Shown: in pieces, positions 37,875 to 48,320 of the stretch
Layout of the letters: every line of letters begins with the position of its first letter
Position numbering within the stretch: position 1 is the first letter of the stretch
Assembly (NCBI GenBank): GCA_009792885.1
Contig: WMCF01000088.1
Coordinates: forward strand, 1,408,642-1,472,641
Origin: Eremophila alpestris peregrina
Taxonomy: Eukaryota > Chordata > Aves > Passeriformes > Alaudidae
Reading direction: 5' to 3'
DNA: 64,000 nt
The notes under the pieces: model-generated
The model's input: only the letters and a program-made list of their open reading frames with translations
The model's database searches: none
What the model was told of the DNA's origin: nothing
Translations under genes and position numbers: made by a program

Positions 37875-38078
37875 CTACATAGAAGAGCCTTTCATTTCTC
37901 CCCGTGGTTCAGACTAAATTGTTTATTAGGATTTTGGTGCATTATTTACCTCCAACACTTCTGGCACTGTCTCTTATACACATCTAGATGTGTATAAGAG
38001 ACAGCTACATAGAAGAGCCTTTCATTTCTCCCCGTGGTTCAGACTAAATTGTTTATTAGGATTTTGGTGCATTATTTA
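37875..38078. repeat. False 74-base direct duplication around adapter copy 1
   Basis: Bases 37875-37948 recur identically at 38005-38078. After the left copy come 18 bases (37949-37966) that are absent after the right copy, which instead runs into an A18 tract. The left copy and its tail are therefore probably spurious, and the right copy joins the true downstream sequence. Confidence 0.9.
37967..38004. other. Nextera/Tn5 mosaic-end junction adapter embedded in the assembly (copy 1)
   Basis: Two 19-base mosaic ends stand back to back, CTGTCTCTTATACACATCT then AGATGTGTATAAGAGACAG. This is exactly the junction adapter formed when Nextera mate-pair fragments are circularised. It is flanked by a 74-base direct repeat of host DNA (37875-37948 and 38005-38078). 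It is library contamination, not chromosomal sequence. Confidence 0.97.
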
Positions 38079-38083
38079 AAATT

Positions 38084-38101
38084 AAAAAAAAAAAAAAAAA
38101 A
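38084..38101 (+). repeat. A18 homopolymer
   Basis: The run immediately follows the right copy of the artefactual duplication at adapter copy 1 and may have contributed to the local misassembly. Confidence 0.95.
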
Positions 38102-39039
38102 GAAAGAAATTGTACCTCTTTATTTTAGACTGTTGCAATAAAATTTCAGCTTATTCAAATTTATCAAGTGCATTTTTAAGGCAGCAACCACAGTAATTTT
38201 TTCCTCACACCACAAGATATTCCCTGGCTTTTCCATCTTATTCATAGTCATACATAAGGAGGCTGTTTACAAGGTATTGCTACAGGGAGGAAAAAAATAT
38301 TAGAGAAATGAAAACTTGATCCAGCCAATGGCTGGATTTGTAATGAAAGACCTAAATGGAAGGTAAACAGCAGCCTAATGTCATACTTTAAAGGCAAATC
38401 TTGAAAAGTGGTGTATAATAGCTGCAAAGGGGATCTGTACTTCAGATCTTCACCCATGCAGAGGTGTGGAGTAGAAGCTAATTGCATATGTAGCTATAAT
38501 GCACGCTAGGGAGCAGCCAGAACAAATACAAATATTTAAGATATTTCACGGTTTTTTAAAATCACAAGGTTATGAACTTGCATTTTGTTTTTGTTTCTTT
38601 TTCCCCAGGAAATTGGACAGGAGACTGACTGAAAGTGTACCAGAGCTCTACAGGGATTTCTTGTGCCTTTTCAAGGAAGGATTTGCTGTGCTCTAGAATG
38701 TGTAAATATTGTTTGGGGCTTGTTTTGTTTTGGTTTTTTTTATCTCAAATGCATGCCAAGGAAATTGAACTGTACAAACATAATTAGCCAGGGGCTGAAC
38801 ATTTAATCTTAAATTCTGAGTCTTCATTAAGCCTTAATTTAAACCTTAGGAGGGAAGCTTGCAACCATTCCTGTTCATGAGGATGGATGGAATTTGTGGC
38901 AGGTTTTTATGGCAGAGGAGGGAAACTTCTCAAATGGGGGAAGCTCAGAAAACTGTGCTGAAGCCAGGAAGTGGTCAAGTGGTTGTGTCATGTATAATGG
39001 GATAAGATCTGGATTCAAGTCACCTCCTGTGTGGTCAAA

Positions 39040-39152
39040 GCAGGCCATGGAGGATGGGGCTTTGGGCAGCCTGGTCTGGTGGCAGGTGTCTGTGGGGTTG
39101 GGATCAGATGGGCTTTCAGGTCCTTTCCATCCCAGAGCATTCTGTGGCTAGG
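39040..39152 (+). mobile_element. CR1 3' end fragment (older, diverged)
   Basis: GATGGGGCTTTGGGCAGCCTGGTCTGGTGGCAGGTGTCTGTGGGGTTGGGATCAGATGG followed by GGTCCTTTCCATCCCAGAGCATTCTGTGG matches the order of CR1 3'-terminal motifs with substitutions. The short length and divergence suggest an old copy. Confidence 0.8.
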
Positions 39153-41589
39153 AATTCAAGAAGGTGGTGTGGGAGAGCTGGAAGGCTTGTGGATTGAAAA
39201 AATGAGAGCTTTCCCTTCATATTAGAGTTTCTCCAAATCAGGATGGGGTGTCTGGGGGTAGGTTTGGGGCTTTTTTTCCCCATGGGTGATCTTTCCATGG
39301 GTGATGTTCCAATGGCATTGTTATTTTTACTTAGAAAAGGGACAATTTCTAAATTTGAATCAGTTTTAGTCTATCAAGATAAAATAAACTGCTAGTTCCT
39401 TTTATCTCAATTTACTGGGAAAAATTTCTACATTAGGCATAATAGGGGGAAAAAATGGAGGGAGAAAAATTAAATAAAACAAATCCTTTTATTCCCTTCT
39501 CCAAGCACTTTTATGCACTGGGAAGTTGTGGAGAAATGTGAAGGTGCTGTGATTTCTCCTACATCTTCCTTTGCCTTTTTTCAGTGATAAGAACTATCAA
39601 ATGACATCTTTGTGAGGAACAGGTCAGACCCTCTGCACATGGAATGAAGTCCAAAAAGCAGCACCATTAATTCCTGTGGCTGTTCATGCCACATCTGTTC
39701 TCTTGTTCAGTGTTGTCAGGAGGGTGGCACCTTTGTCACAATTTGAAGTAGCCCTTTTTTTTTCCCCGATTGCCAAATATTCAGAAAAGCGGTAACAGAG
39801 GTTAAAAATAAATATGAAAATCGATTTTAAACTTAAATAGCAAGACTCATATATTACCTAGTACTTGCTGAAAGTTTCTTTTTCTAGTGCATGCTTAAAA
39901 AAATTAAAGAAAGAAGAGACCATTCACCTCGCAAATGGCTGGATTCCAGCAAAGAAGAAAAAAAATGAAAAAGGCAAAAAAGGGAAAATGTGGGGAGGAG
40001 ATTTGCATGGCTGCCTGCAGACAAGGCAGCCCACTGGCCTGCTGCCTGCTGCTGGCCTGCCAGCGGAAGCTGTGCCCTTGCCTTGGCAGCAGCAGCCTGG
40101 AATGCTGCTCGGCTTTGTGCCGCGGTTCCTGGTGGGCTCCGGCCCCGGGGAAGGCAGGGAGGGGGTGTCCTGCATGGAAAAGCACCCCCGTGTGAGCCTC
40201 CTGCCAAGCAGAGCCCAGACCCCCAGGTACCACCTCAGCCCCAATCCTTCTGCTTTTGCCACTCGGAGGACAACAAGCGAGTTCAAGCCCTAAGTTTATA
40301 ACAGGACGGCTTCTAAATCCTCTCTGGTGCAGTTTGCTAAGTTATTGAGTGCTTCTGCTCACCTCAGCAGCTTCACAGCTCCTACAGCCACACGGAAAAT
40401 TTAGAATAATAGAACTGTTTAACATGGCAACAACGACCTGGAAGGATCTGACTGGTGCAGCTCCTACAAATCAACCCAGTACGAGCTCCTAAGCAAATGG
40501 GCTGGTCCCCTGTGAGCGACTGAACATCTCGTCCTGGGCATGCTTACAGCAAAGCTTGAAAGAACGGCGACTTTTGCAAACCAATTTTGATAACCAGACT
40601 CTATTTGTAAGGTATTTAGAGCTAATAAAGCTACTGTGGTCTTGGGAGTACCCTTTTCCTTGAGCACAATGGGAAACTCTTCTTGTCAGGAATTGCTATA
40701 GAAACAATGAATTATCAGGCAAACAGGACCATCCGGCACATTGTGCCAGACGGGGGATGTGTGCTGATAACACAGCAGCCTTAATTTGCTCTATTTTGTT
40801 ATAAGTAGAGCTTGCATTGCCTATAGAAATGTAAAGAGGCAGGTGAGCTGGAGTGTCTATTATTTATAGACACGGTTTGTGCTGCATAAATGAATTTTTC
40901 ATAGAAAGACTTTTTAGGGGAAAAAAAAGGCTTCAGAAACTGCTTCGTAAATAATTATGACTGGGAGCTTCAACTGTGCTTTGAAGAATAGGTGGATGTC
41001 CTTTAGTCCCCCTTAAAATCTTTCAGATGCAACCTTGAACGTGTTGTGAAGAGTGGGGTGTTTGGACCATGTGGGAGATACTCCAGCCCCATTACTGACA
41101 GCCTTTAGCATGGTAATTCTGAGCCATGGCTTGTACTGCCCTCTGTCATTTCACAAAACTGAGTCACCCATAAGCAATGCAAATATTATTGGTATGTTGA
41201 TGTGCTCGTACTGTATGGCTTGAGAAGTCAGCACCAGACTGAAGTGTAATCCAACAACAACAAAGAAGAAAGAAGCAGAAACTCCTCAGTATCAAGTGGG
41301 TATTTTCTTTACTGCATTTTGCTCAGTGCCACTTGGGAGGATGTTCCTCTATTTTTAAAAGGAAAGAAGACATGAAATATGTCGGGAAATCATTGAGCTG
41401 AGAGGAGTTTGGCTTCAGATGTGAGACACACCACCAGGATCACAGAGAAGGTAGGGGAGAGGTGGAAAGATGGATGAGTGAGAAAGGACTAGGCAGGAGA
41501 ATGCTGTGTTTGGCTGTCATAGATGAGTTGGGAAGAAAACAAAAACGCCCCTGGTTTTGCATGTGGGTGATGAGAAAAGTACTGCATCT
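39153..41589. other. Non-coding, no gene recognised
   Basis: Includes a locally GC-rich patch (39990-40240) and a repeat-free AT-richer patch (40680-40960). No exon recognised. Confidence 0.55.
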
Positions 41590-41790
41590 TCTACTGGGCT
41601 GAATGAGGGTGGTGAGGCACTGGCACAAGTTTCTCAGAGGGGTGGTGATGCCCCAGCCTGGAAACATTCAGGGTCAGGTTGGATGGGCTTCTGAGCAAGC
41701 TGATCTAGTTGAAAGTGTCTCTGCTCATTGCAGTGGGTTTGAAAGGACCTTTAAATGCAACTTAAACTATTCTATAATTCTGTGAAATGT
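41590..41790 (+). mobile_element. CR1 3' end fragment
   Basis: The motifs GGTGAGGCACTGGCACAAGT, GGTGGTGATGCCCCAGCC, CAGGTTGGATGGGCTTCTGAGCAAGCTGATCTAGTTGAA, TGCTCATTGCAGTGGGTTTG and ATTCTATAATTCTGTGA occur in CR1 sense order. About 200 bases of the 3' end are kept. Confidence 0.92.
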
Positions 41791-43938
41791 AAGTGAGGCC
41801 CATGGAAAAGCAGGTTGCCAAGGAGTTTGACCTATACAAGAGAACAAATGAAAAGAAAAAAAAAATGGTATGCTACCCTAATTTAGAGTGGACAACATAG
41901 ACCTGTTTTAGGACTCTTATAATACCTGAGAGTGTACTTAAATCTTTTTGTTATGAATGAGATATAAACATCACTAAAACCCAAGTACTGCCTAAAATGT
42001 TTTCTTGAGATCAGCCTTTAGTTCCAGAAAATACAGTTACAAAGCCTGTGTTGTATTGGCTGCTGCTGAAATTTTGTCTTTATAAGATATTTTTTCTATT
42101 ATCTAGTTGGGTGGCTTCTTTCAGGTTCCCAGAGTGCTCTTCTTTGTGCTTCAGGGGAATTTTTGTAACTCCTCAAACAATAATTCTGAACACCACCTCC
42201 CCCCCCAAAAAAAGACAAACTAGTGCATTGCACCACCCCACAATGGGCCCAGTGTTGATGCCAGATTGACTGTCCCTGGTGAATGGCTGAGCTCACATCG
42301 CTCTGCCTGCCTGGAGCTCCACTCTGCTCTGCCTCTGGGGTTATGATATCATCCCTGAAGTCCTGCAAACACAGCTGAGCTCCACACTGCTCCCATTGTA
42401 GGTCCCACTCCTTGGAACGTGGAGCTGGGGATCCCAGCCAAGCAGCAGAGTATCTCTGCAGGAGATGGAGGACGTGGGGATACCTCCATGTCTGTCTCCC
42501 ACAGATACTCACCACAGGTATCTGTAAAGGCCATGTACTTCTGAAGAGCTGCTCACCTGGCTGTATTTATTGTTCTGCTTCTCCAGGTATGACCTGAAAA
42601 GCCTGCACCTATAAAGAAACTCCTATAATTGTCTGGACATCAGTTTGAGGTGGGCTAGGAGGTATTTCCAAGGGTCTCAGCTGTCTGCAGGTGAGAAGTC
42701 ATCTTCTTCTTGCACAACATTTCTTCTTTCATGGGCTTTGGGCTGCTTGTCACATGTGAGTGAGGCTGTGCTGGCAGGCAAGGGGATACCCAAGTGAACA
42801 TTTCTCTCACACCAGGTGTTTGTATTTGTTCCAGGGTTGCCCTCTCTGTGCAGAGATGCCTCCTTCCAGCTTTGTGCACTCTGGCACGTGCTGCCTAATG
42901 GACCAGGGCTTCTCGTTTCAGCAGGGCTGACAAGGAGCATCTCTGTCACCACAGCTGACACATTGCTTTGTTAAATGACATAAGATGCTGCAGTGCAAGG
43001 CACAAGATCTCCCATGCTTTCAGCTAAACAATTTACTACTGTGCTGCTTGTGTCCTCTGGTCCAGCGAGCGGGAGGGACCCAGAGCTGGTTACACATGTC
43101 CCAGCTTGGCCAGCTCTGTCCCCCTTGACATTGCAAGGAGCAGGGGAAACAAAGTGACCTAAGCAAATTGGAAACGTGTTGACCTAATGCCCTACATGTA
43201 GGAGGTTCAGGAGCTGCCTGACAGCTCTCAAACTGCCTGCTGAAGTTCAGCGCCACGTGGCATTTTCTGCTCTGCTACATCTCAGCTCCTCCAACCCTCC
43301 TGCCTCTGCACCCTCCCAAAGCCAGGGGTTTGGAATATGTGTTTCTGGCAAAGTATTTTCTGCATATCAAACGCTCATCAGCGACTGGGAACACAACCAA
43401 GGAGGTTGGGGAGGAGAGGAGGAAACCACACTTGATCCCACAGAAACCACAAACCTAATTTCACACTGAAGGCCATTAGCCAGGCACTCATTTGGTTAGG
43501 GTGGCTGTGCTGCTTTGTAAAACACGACCTTTTAATGAGCTGGGGAGGTGGATCTGCGTTTCTGCTAGTCTAACTGGCAAAAGAAAACCACTAGTGGTTA
43601 ATTATCATCAGGAGAGGGGAGCAGGGGTGAAGTGGCCCTCAAAACCATCTCTGTGCACTTCCAAGCCCTGCTCTGCACGATGGGATTGTGTCCCTGACTG
43701 CACACCATCACACTCAGCCTCCCTCCCAAAGCCACCAGGATGCTGCAGCATCCTTGGCTGGGGAATGCTGACTCAGGCACAGGGTCCCGTGCCCGCTCCC
43801 TGGCACTGCTGTCCCCCAGATATTTCACAAGCAGATATAAAAATCCCTGAGTTAGAACGCTTGTGGCTGTGCTCCCTGCAAGGGGAAGCAGTAAAAGGCT
43901 GATTTATGCTCTGAACCACAAAAGCCTTTTATTGCTGC

Positions 43939-43955
43939 TTTTTTTTTTTTTTTTT
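43939..43955 (+). repeat. T17 homopolymer
   Basis: Seventeen consecutive T bases. Confidence 0.95.
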
Positions 43956-45439
43956 AATGTAACTGTCTTGCCCTTAAATGTCTAATCCCTTTCTAACAGT
44001 CTTGTGGAAGTGGCAGGGCTCTCCACGGGTTAAAGGTGGTGTTTTTCAAGAGGATCAAGTTGTCCACCAGGTCCCCAAAGCCACTCTTGCCCTGGCACAG
44101 CCAGTCCTCCTGTCAGCAAGGGAGGAGGGCAGCAGTAAGCTATGTCCACCACATTCTCCCAGCCCTCAGCTTCCCGGGGTTGTTGGAGAGTTATTCCATC
44201 ACTTGGAGTACTCCCTGGGAGTCTTGGGCACTGCTGTTCCTTCAGGGGAGAATAAAAACACCAAGCTGATCTAACAGAAACAGGGATTTAGGAGTTTGAC
44301 TCCAGGCATATACATTTAAAGATACTGCCCAATTATTTCTTCATTTTTATTAATTACGATTAGTCATTTATGGCCCCTTTTAAATCCAATGTCTCAAGAA
44401 AAATATTGCTTTAGAAAAAAAAAAAAGTAATTTCATGAACAATTAGCAAAAGCTACAGCTGCACCATAAAAGAGAAATACTGAGGGGGAGGAATATTTCA
44501 AATTGACCAGGGCATGGAAGTTGTCTAATAGATGGAGAGCCAGCCGAGATCCTAAGGGAGGGGTGATGCTGGAGAGGGGCAAAAGTACACAGTGTGGCAT
44601 TGCTCAGTTCATTGTCAGACCTGCAGTTAATTACTGGCTTTATTAATGGTTTGGAAGCGATGAGAAGTGTTAATTGCATCGGAAAATGATGGTACATTGG
44701 GAAGAGCTGAAAGCAGAGGTGAGAGCAGAAGAAGGAGCAGCAAGAGAGGCATGGAGGGCTGAGGGGTATGAGAGGGATTTGATTTCATTCAGGCTCTGGG
44801 GGCTTTTCTGCAGTTTCCCCCAGTAAAAGAGCACCAATAATGTTTGAGGACAAGGAGGGGACCCACAGAGGTCAGACAGGAGGGTTTGATTTGGAGCAAG
44901 AGACCCTTCCTGTCACCCTCAAGGGAGGAACAGAGACTTGCCTGCGGTGTGAGGCAGGCAGAGTCCCTGCTCAACAAAACTGATGGGTGTGGAGGGGCAG
45001 CTGACTTCAGAACACCCTAGACGGTATTGCAGAGCGTGTTTAAGAGGAAACTGTAAAAAGGAAATACATTGCTCTGCCTGCTGTGCAGCTGAACTGAGCG
45101 AAGAGGGAAAACAAAACCCAGATTAATGTAGAAATTACATTTAATGATCATCTCAAGGCGCCATAGGACAAAAATGGAGTGAGCTGCCACAAGCTGTTAA
45201 GGAGAAAACCCTCTGCCCACCGGATGCCAGTGTTGCCCAACATTAAATCACATGGAGAAAACTCCTCTGGCAAGAGAATATTTGGTGCTTAAAGACGCCC
45301 ATCACTCCAGCTACCCAAACACCACCACATTCAAAAACACGCTCGCAACGTACTCGGTGGCACAGTTAAATCTATTTGCAACTCATCGTTCTGGTGGCAG
45401 GCAAAGGTGACAGAGCCAAGGACGAAGCAGTGTGTAAAA

Positions 45440-45960
45440 TTTTACTTTCACTGAGCGGGCCCTGAAGAAGCCCAAGCAGAGTTTTATTGTGCGGCTCCTC
45501 GGGCTGACAGTCTCCATTAACCATCGGTTAATACTGCAGCGTCAGAGCAAACCCGGAGTCGCGGCCCTGCGCTGTTAGAAAGTGTCCTTCATCCCAGCAG
45601 GAGACCTCGGGGTGAGAATATTTTGCATGAAGAGCCACTGGTGTAAGAGCCGAGCCTCCCGGCTCTGCATTGCAGTCAGCGTGTCGTGTGCCATCCCTCC
45701 ACACCACAAATAAATCTACAATTTCTCAGCTGGGTGCCTTTGGAAGCCACATACTAAATACGCTTATGGGGGAAGAGAGACCAGACAAGGTTCAAATAAA
45801 GAGCTCATGTAATAAATAAACATGAGGTCAGCACGGGAGCAGCAATAATTGCTTTGTATGACAAGATTTGCATAGCAAACATTTGTGATTAATGTACGGC
45901 CGGCGTCAGGTAAGGAGCCCTCGCTATCGTTGCTCCATCTACACTTTCCAATCTAGAAGG
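45440..45960. promoter_or_regulatory. Candidate cis-regulatory element upstream of the CpG island
   Basis: The block lies 2-3 kb upstream of the start codon and lacks repeats. It contains the inverted repeat ATTAACC-ATC-GGTTAAT (45516-45532), a SOX-type CTTTGT at 45852-45857 and an octamer ATTTGCAT at 45866-45873. Enhancer function is inferred from motif clustering and position only. Confidence 0.3.
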
Positions 45961-47779
45961 TACAGCAGCTCCAGCCAGAGCAATTAGTCACTGTTTACTG
46001 AGAAGGCAGATCGAGCAGAATTTTTCTAGTTCAATATTTGAGCGAGTTTCGCCTCACAGCCTCCCGTCGGATCCATTCCTGCGCCAGGCAGGGATCACGC
46101 TCCTTTCCCGGGGCTGGCAAGGAGGGACGATCAGCGCTGCCGCTAATCTGCTCAGCAGGAGCACGGGCTGGCTCCCAGCCTCTCCTGCTGGCCTCACCCA
46201 GGTGGTGTTCTCGGGAAAAACCCCGAGGAAGAGGCTGAAGACCCTGCACGTCAGGGCTCTTCTTCCCTGCTGCCTTTTCTTTCGCCTGCCCCTGCCTGGC
46301 AGTGAACTGCCCCTTTGCCACCGCTGATGCTGGCAGTGGGATGCAGCACCGAGGGCAGTGACACTTCCTTCTTTACAGCCTCCTTTCTGCAAAGCCTGCC
46401 TAATTCCTTCCAGCTAAACTTCCAGCTCTTTGGTGAGAGCCATCATCTGACTTGGAATGCTACCTTGATTTGGGGATTTTTTTTTTTTTTAAAGGCATGC
46501 AAGCCTCTGGCTTCTCTGGAAAGGAGGCAGTTTGACTGGAGGGACTGGGGTTATTCCTCTGAGGTTAATTCCTATGGGAAAACCATTCCATTGGAGCTGG
46601 TTAGAGGGAAGGCACTTGCTGCTGTGGTCTTCCACCTCATCTGCTTGGGGGTGCCAGGGAAAGCTGCTGGCATCACTGGGAAGTCACTCCAAGAAGTATT
46701 GCACAGACCAGCTGGGAAGGCATAAGGAGAGTTCCTTCATGTTGACAAGATCCAGAAGGGCTTGATCAGGGTGAGCAGGCTTCAAAACCTAGGGCACACA
46801 TTTTGGGGACAAGAAGCGAAGAATTGAAGGTGTTCTTCTCTTGTGCACTTGCAGAGTTCAGTTATAACTGAGGATGCCAATCAACTCACCGAGAGTGACA
46901 AATGGCAGCTGCTGTCTCCCACCTGTGATGAGATGTTGAGATTTTCAGGCACTGTCTTGCTGAGACAAGTCTTGATGAGATACCAGTCCCCTGGACCTGC
47001 TAGGGAGGACATCTGTGTCAGCATTTCCCCCTTGTGCTGGGGTGGGTGGTAGTGAGGGGGACGCTGGGCTGACGCTTGCAGGACCCTGTCACTGCAGCTG
47101 ACAGCATCTAGGAGGTGCCACCAGGCTGGCAGGGGACATCAGGGTGGGGGGTGCATTGGTGGGAGATGCCATTACACCTCTGTGTCCCACAGAGTTGCAG
47201 GCAGGCTGGAAAACGTGCTCTCATCAGCTGCTTCAGTGCCAAGTCCACCCACTACCACACCCAAGAGTGATCTCTAAAGTGCCACCAACCTGCCCTGTTG
47301 CCCTTAAAACGTCTCCCTTTCCAGCCCTTCCACCCTAAAGCTTCCAGCTGCCTCGGCTGAGCATTGGGAAGCCCCATACTCACTTTGCTGCTGAGAGTGC
47401 AGGCGGGGCGCTCGTCTTTGCATGAGAGGTTATGAGTATTCATGGCAGCGGGTGTTTAGGGGCAGAACGCAGGGAGGAGAGCGATATGCCATGTCCTTAT
47501 CCGGATCGGGAGCATGGGAGGGTTCCCACAGCGGACAGGAGCCCGGGCGCGCTTCACGCTGCCCACGATGCTCTTGACGCTTCGGCTGCGGCCGCCGCTG
47601 GGCAGGGCTCAGCCCGCCCCGGGGCCGCCGCTGTGCCGGGGGGCTGTGTCGGGAGGTGTCGCGGTGCCCCGGGAGCGGGGTGGCTGCCCGTGTCACCCTC
47701 GGGGGCCGGCAGAGCTCCCTCGGGGGCCCGCTGCTGGGGCCGCCTCCCCTCAGGCAGGGCCGCACCTGCCCCTCGCGCT

Positions 47780-47793
47780 GGGCGGGGCGGGGC
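47780..47793 (+). promoter_or_regulatory. Tandem GC boxes (Sp/KLF-type sites)
   Basis: The sequence GGGCGGGGCGGGGC holds two overlapping GGGCGG cores. It lies about 430 bases upstream of the start codon within the CpG island. Binding by Sp/KLF factors is inferred from the motif. Confidence 0.55.
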
Positions 47794-47950
47794 AAAGCGC
47801 GGGAACGGCTCGCGCAGGTGGGCGCGCGCGGCCCCGCAGGTGCGGAGAGCCGTGAGGGGAGCGGGGGGGGCGCGGGGCGGTCCCGCTCGGCGCCGGCCCC
47901 CGCCCGCCCCTTCGCTCCGTCCCGCCGCTCCTCCTCCCTCGCCCCGCTCG

Positions 47951-47981
47951 CTCCTTCCTCCTCCTCCTCCTCCTCTTCCTC
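47951..47981 (+). repeat. CTC/CTT polypyrimidine microsatellite in the promoter
   Basis: A run of CTC triplets broken by CTT lies in the CpG island. Polypurine-polypyrimidine tracts like this often sit near island promoters and may vary in length between individuals. Confidence 0.7.
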
Positions 47982-48160
47982 GCCGCGCTCCCGCCGCTCC
48001 GCTCCGCGCGTGCTGGCGGCGCAGCGCCCCGCGGCCCGGCAGCGGCGCGGCCGCCCCGTCGGCGCCGCGGCGCGCCCGCGGAGGGGCGGCGCTGGGGGCG
48101 GCGGCTCGGCGGCGGCAACTTTTGGGAGCCGGCGGCGGCAGCGCGGAGGCTGCGCGGGGG

Positions 48161-48190
48161 ATGGCGGCGGCCAGGCAGCGGCGGCGCTGA
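48161..48190 (+). other. Short upstream ORF (9 codons) in the 5' UTR
   Basis: An ATG at 48161 with G at -3 and G at +4 encodes MAAARQRRR and stops at TGA 48188-48190. It is in the same frame as the main start and ends 27 bases before it. If the transcript begins upstream of it, ribosomes would meet this strong-context start first, so it could lower or condition translation of the main frame. The transcription start is unknown, so its inclusion in the mRNA is an inference. Confidence 0.5.
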
Positions 48191-48212
48191 GGCAGCGGCG
48201 GCGGCGGCGGCG
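48190..48212 (+). repeat. GGC trinucleotide repeat in the 5' UTR
   Basis: A short run of GGC triplets immediately precedes the start codon, between the uORF stop and the ATG at 48218. It is expected to be structured in RNA and could be length-polymorphic. Confidence 0.7.
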
Positions 48213-48217
48213 ACGCG

Positions 48218-48311
48218 ATGCCGGCGGCGGCCGGGGGGCTGCTGTGGTGGAGCTGCTGCGTGCTGGCGGCGGCGGCCGGGGCCCCGCGGGCCGCCGCGGC
48301 GGCGCAGGCAG
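48218..48311 (+). CDS. First coding exon of an unnamed secreted or type I membrane protein (signal peptide exon)
   Basis: The ATG at 48218 opens a 31-codon frame that starts MPAAAGGLLWWSCCVLAAAA and continues as an alanine-rich stretch ending in AAQA. A short N-terminus, a hydrophobic LLWWSCCVLAAAA core and small residues before a likely cleavage site are what a eukaryotic signal peptide looks like. After one further base (G at 48311) comes GTGAGTGAG, a near-perfect splice donor, so the intron is phase 1. A lone signal-peptide exon followed by a long phase-1 intron is common in receptor and adhesion genes (Ig-superfamily, MAM-type receptor phosphatases, ROR kinases, TGF-beta type I receptors), but nothing here chooses among them. 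The exon sits in a strong CpG island. The start has G at -3 and C at +4. This ATG was chosen because the only nearby upstream in-frame ATG (48161) is closed by TGA at 48188. The product is partial; later exons lie beyond the window or were not recognised. Confidence 0.65.
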
Positions 48312-48320
48312 GTGAGTGAG
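48312..48320 (+). other. Consensus 5' splice donor of the signal-peptide exon
   Basis: The exon ends ...GCA G and the intron begins GTGAGTGAG, matching the GTRAGT donor consensus. It interrupts a codon after its first base (phase 1). It is the main reason for reading 48218-48311 as a coding exon rather than as a random GC-rich frame. Confidence 0.65.

Larger units (their letters stand above)
35175..39039. other. Non-coding with one assembly artefact
   Basis: Besides adapter copy 1 and its duplication, there is a polypyrimidine tract with CCCCAG near 38585-38609 that resembles a splice acceptor. No exon was recognised. Confidence 0.55.
41791..47489. other. Non-coding upstream flank of the CpG island
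   Basis: Homopolymers at 43939, 44408-44424 and 46471-46491 break otherwise unique DNA. The candidate regulatory block at 45.44-45.96 kb is listed separately. No upstream exon recognised. Confidence 0.55.

Noticed and set aside
37967..38004. The 38-base palindrome as a biological inverted repeat or transposon end
   Set aside because: It is identical to synthetic Tn5 mosaic ends back to back and occurs twice with fragment-type duplications, so it is a library artefact rather than a native Tn5-like element.
40398..40455. AGAATAATAGAACTGTTTAACATGGCAACAACGACCTGGAAGG as the reverse end of a CR1
   Set aside because: Only loosely similar to the CR1 terminus and lacking the next diagnostic block; too weak to call.
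47432..48190. 252-codon plus-strand open frame ending at the uORF stop
   Set aside because: Same GC effect. The residues are Arg/Ala/Gly/Pro-rich with no domain, and the frame closes before the real start.
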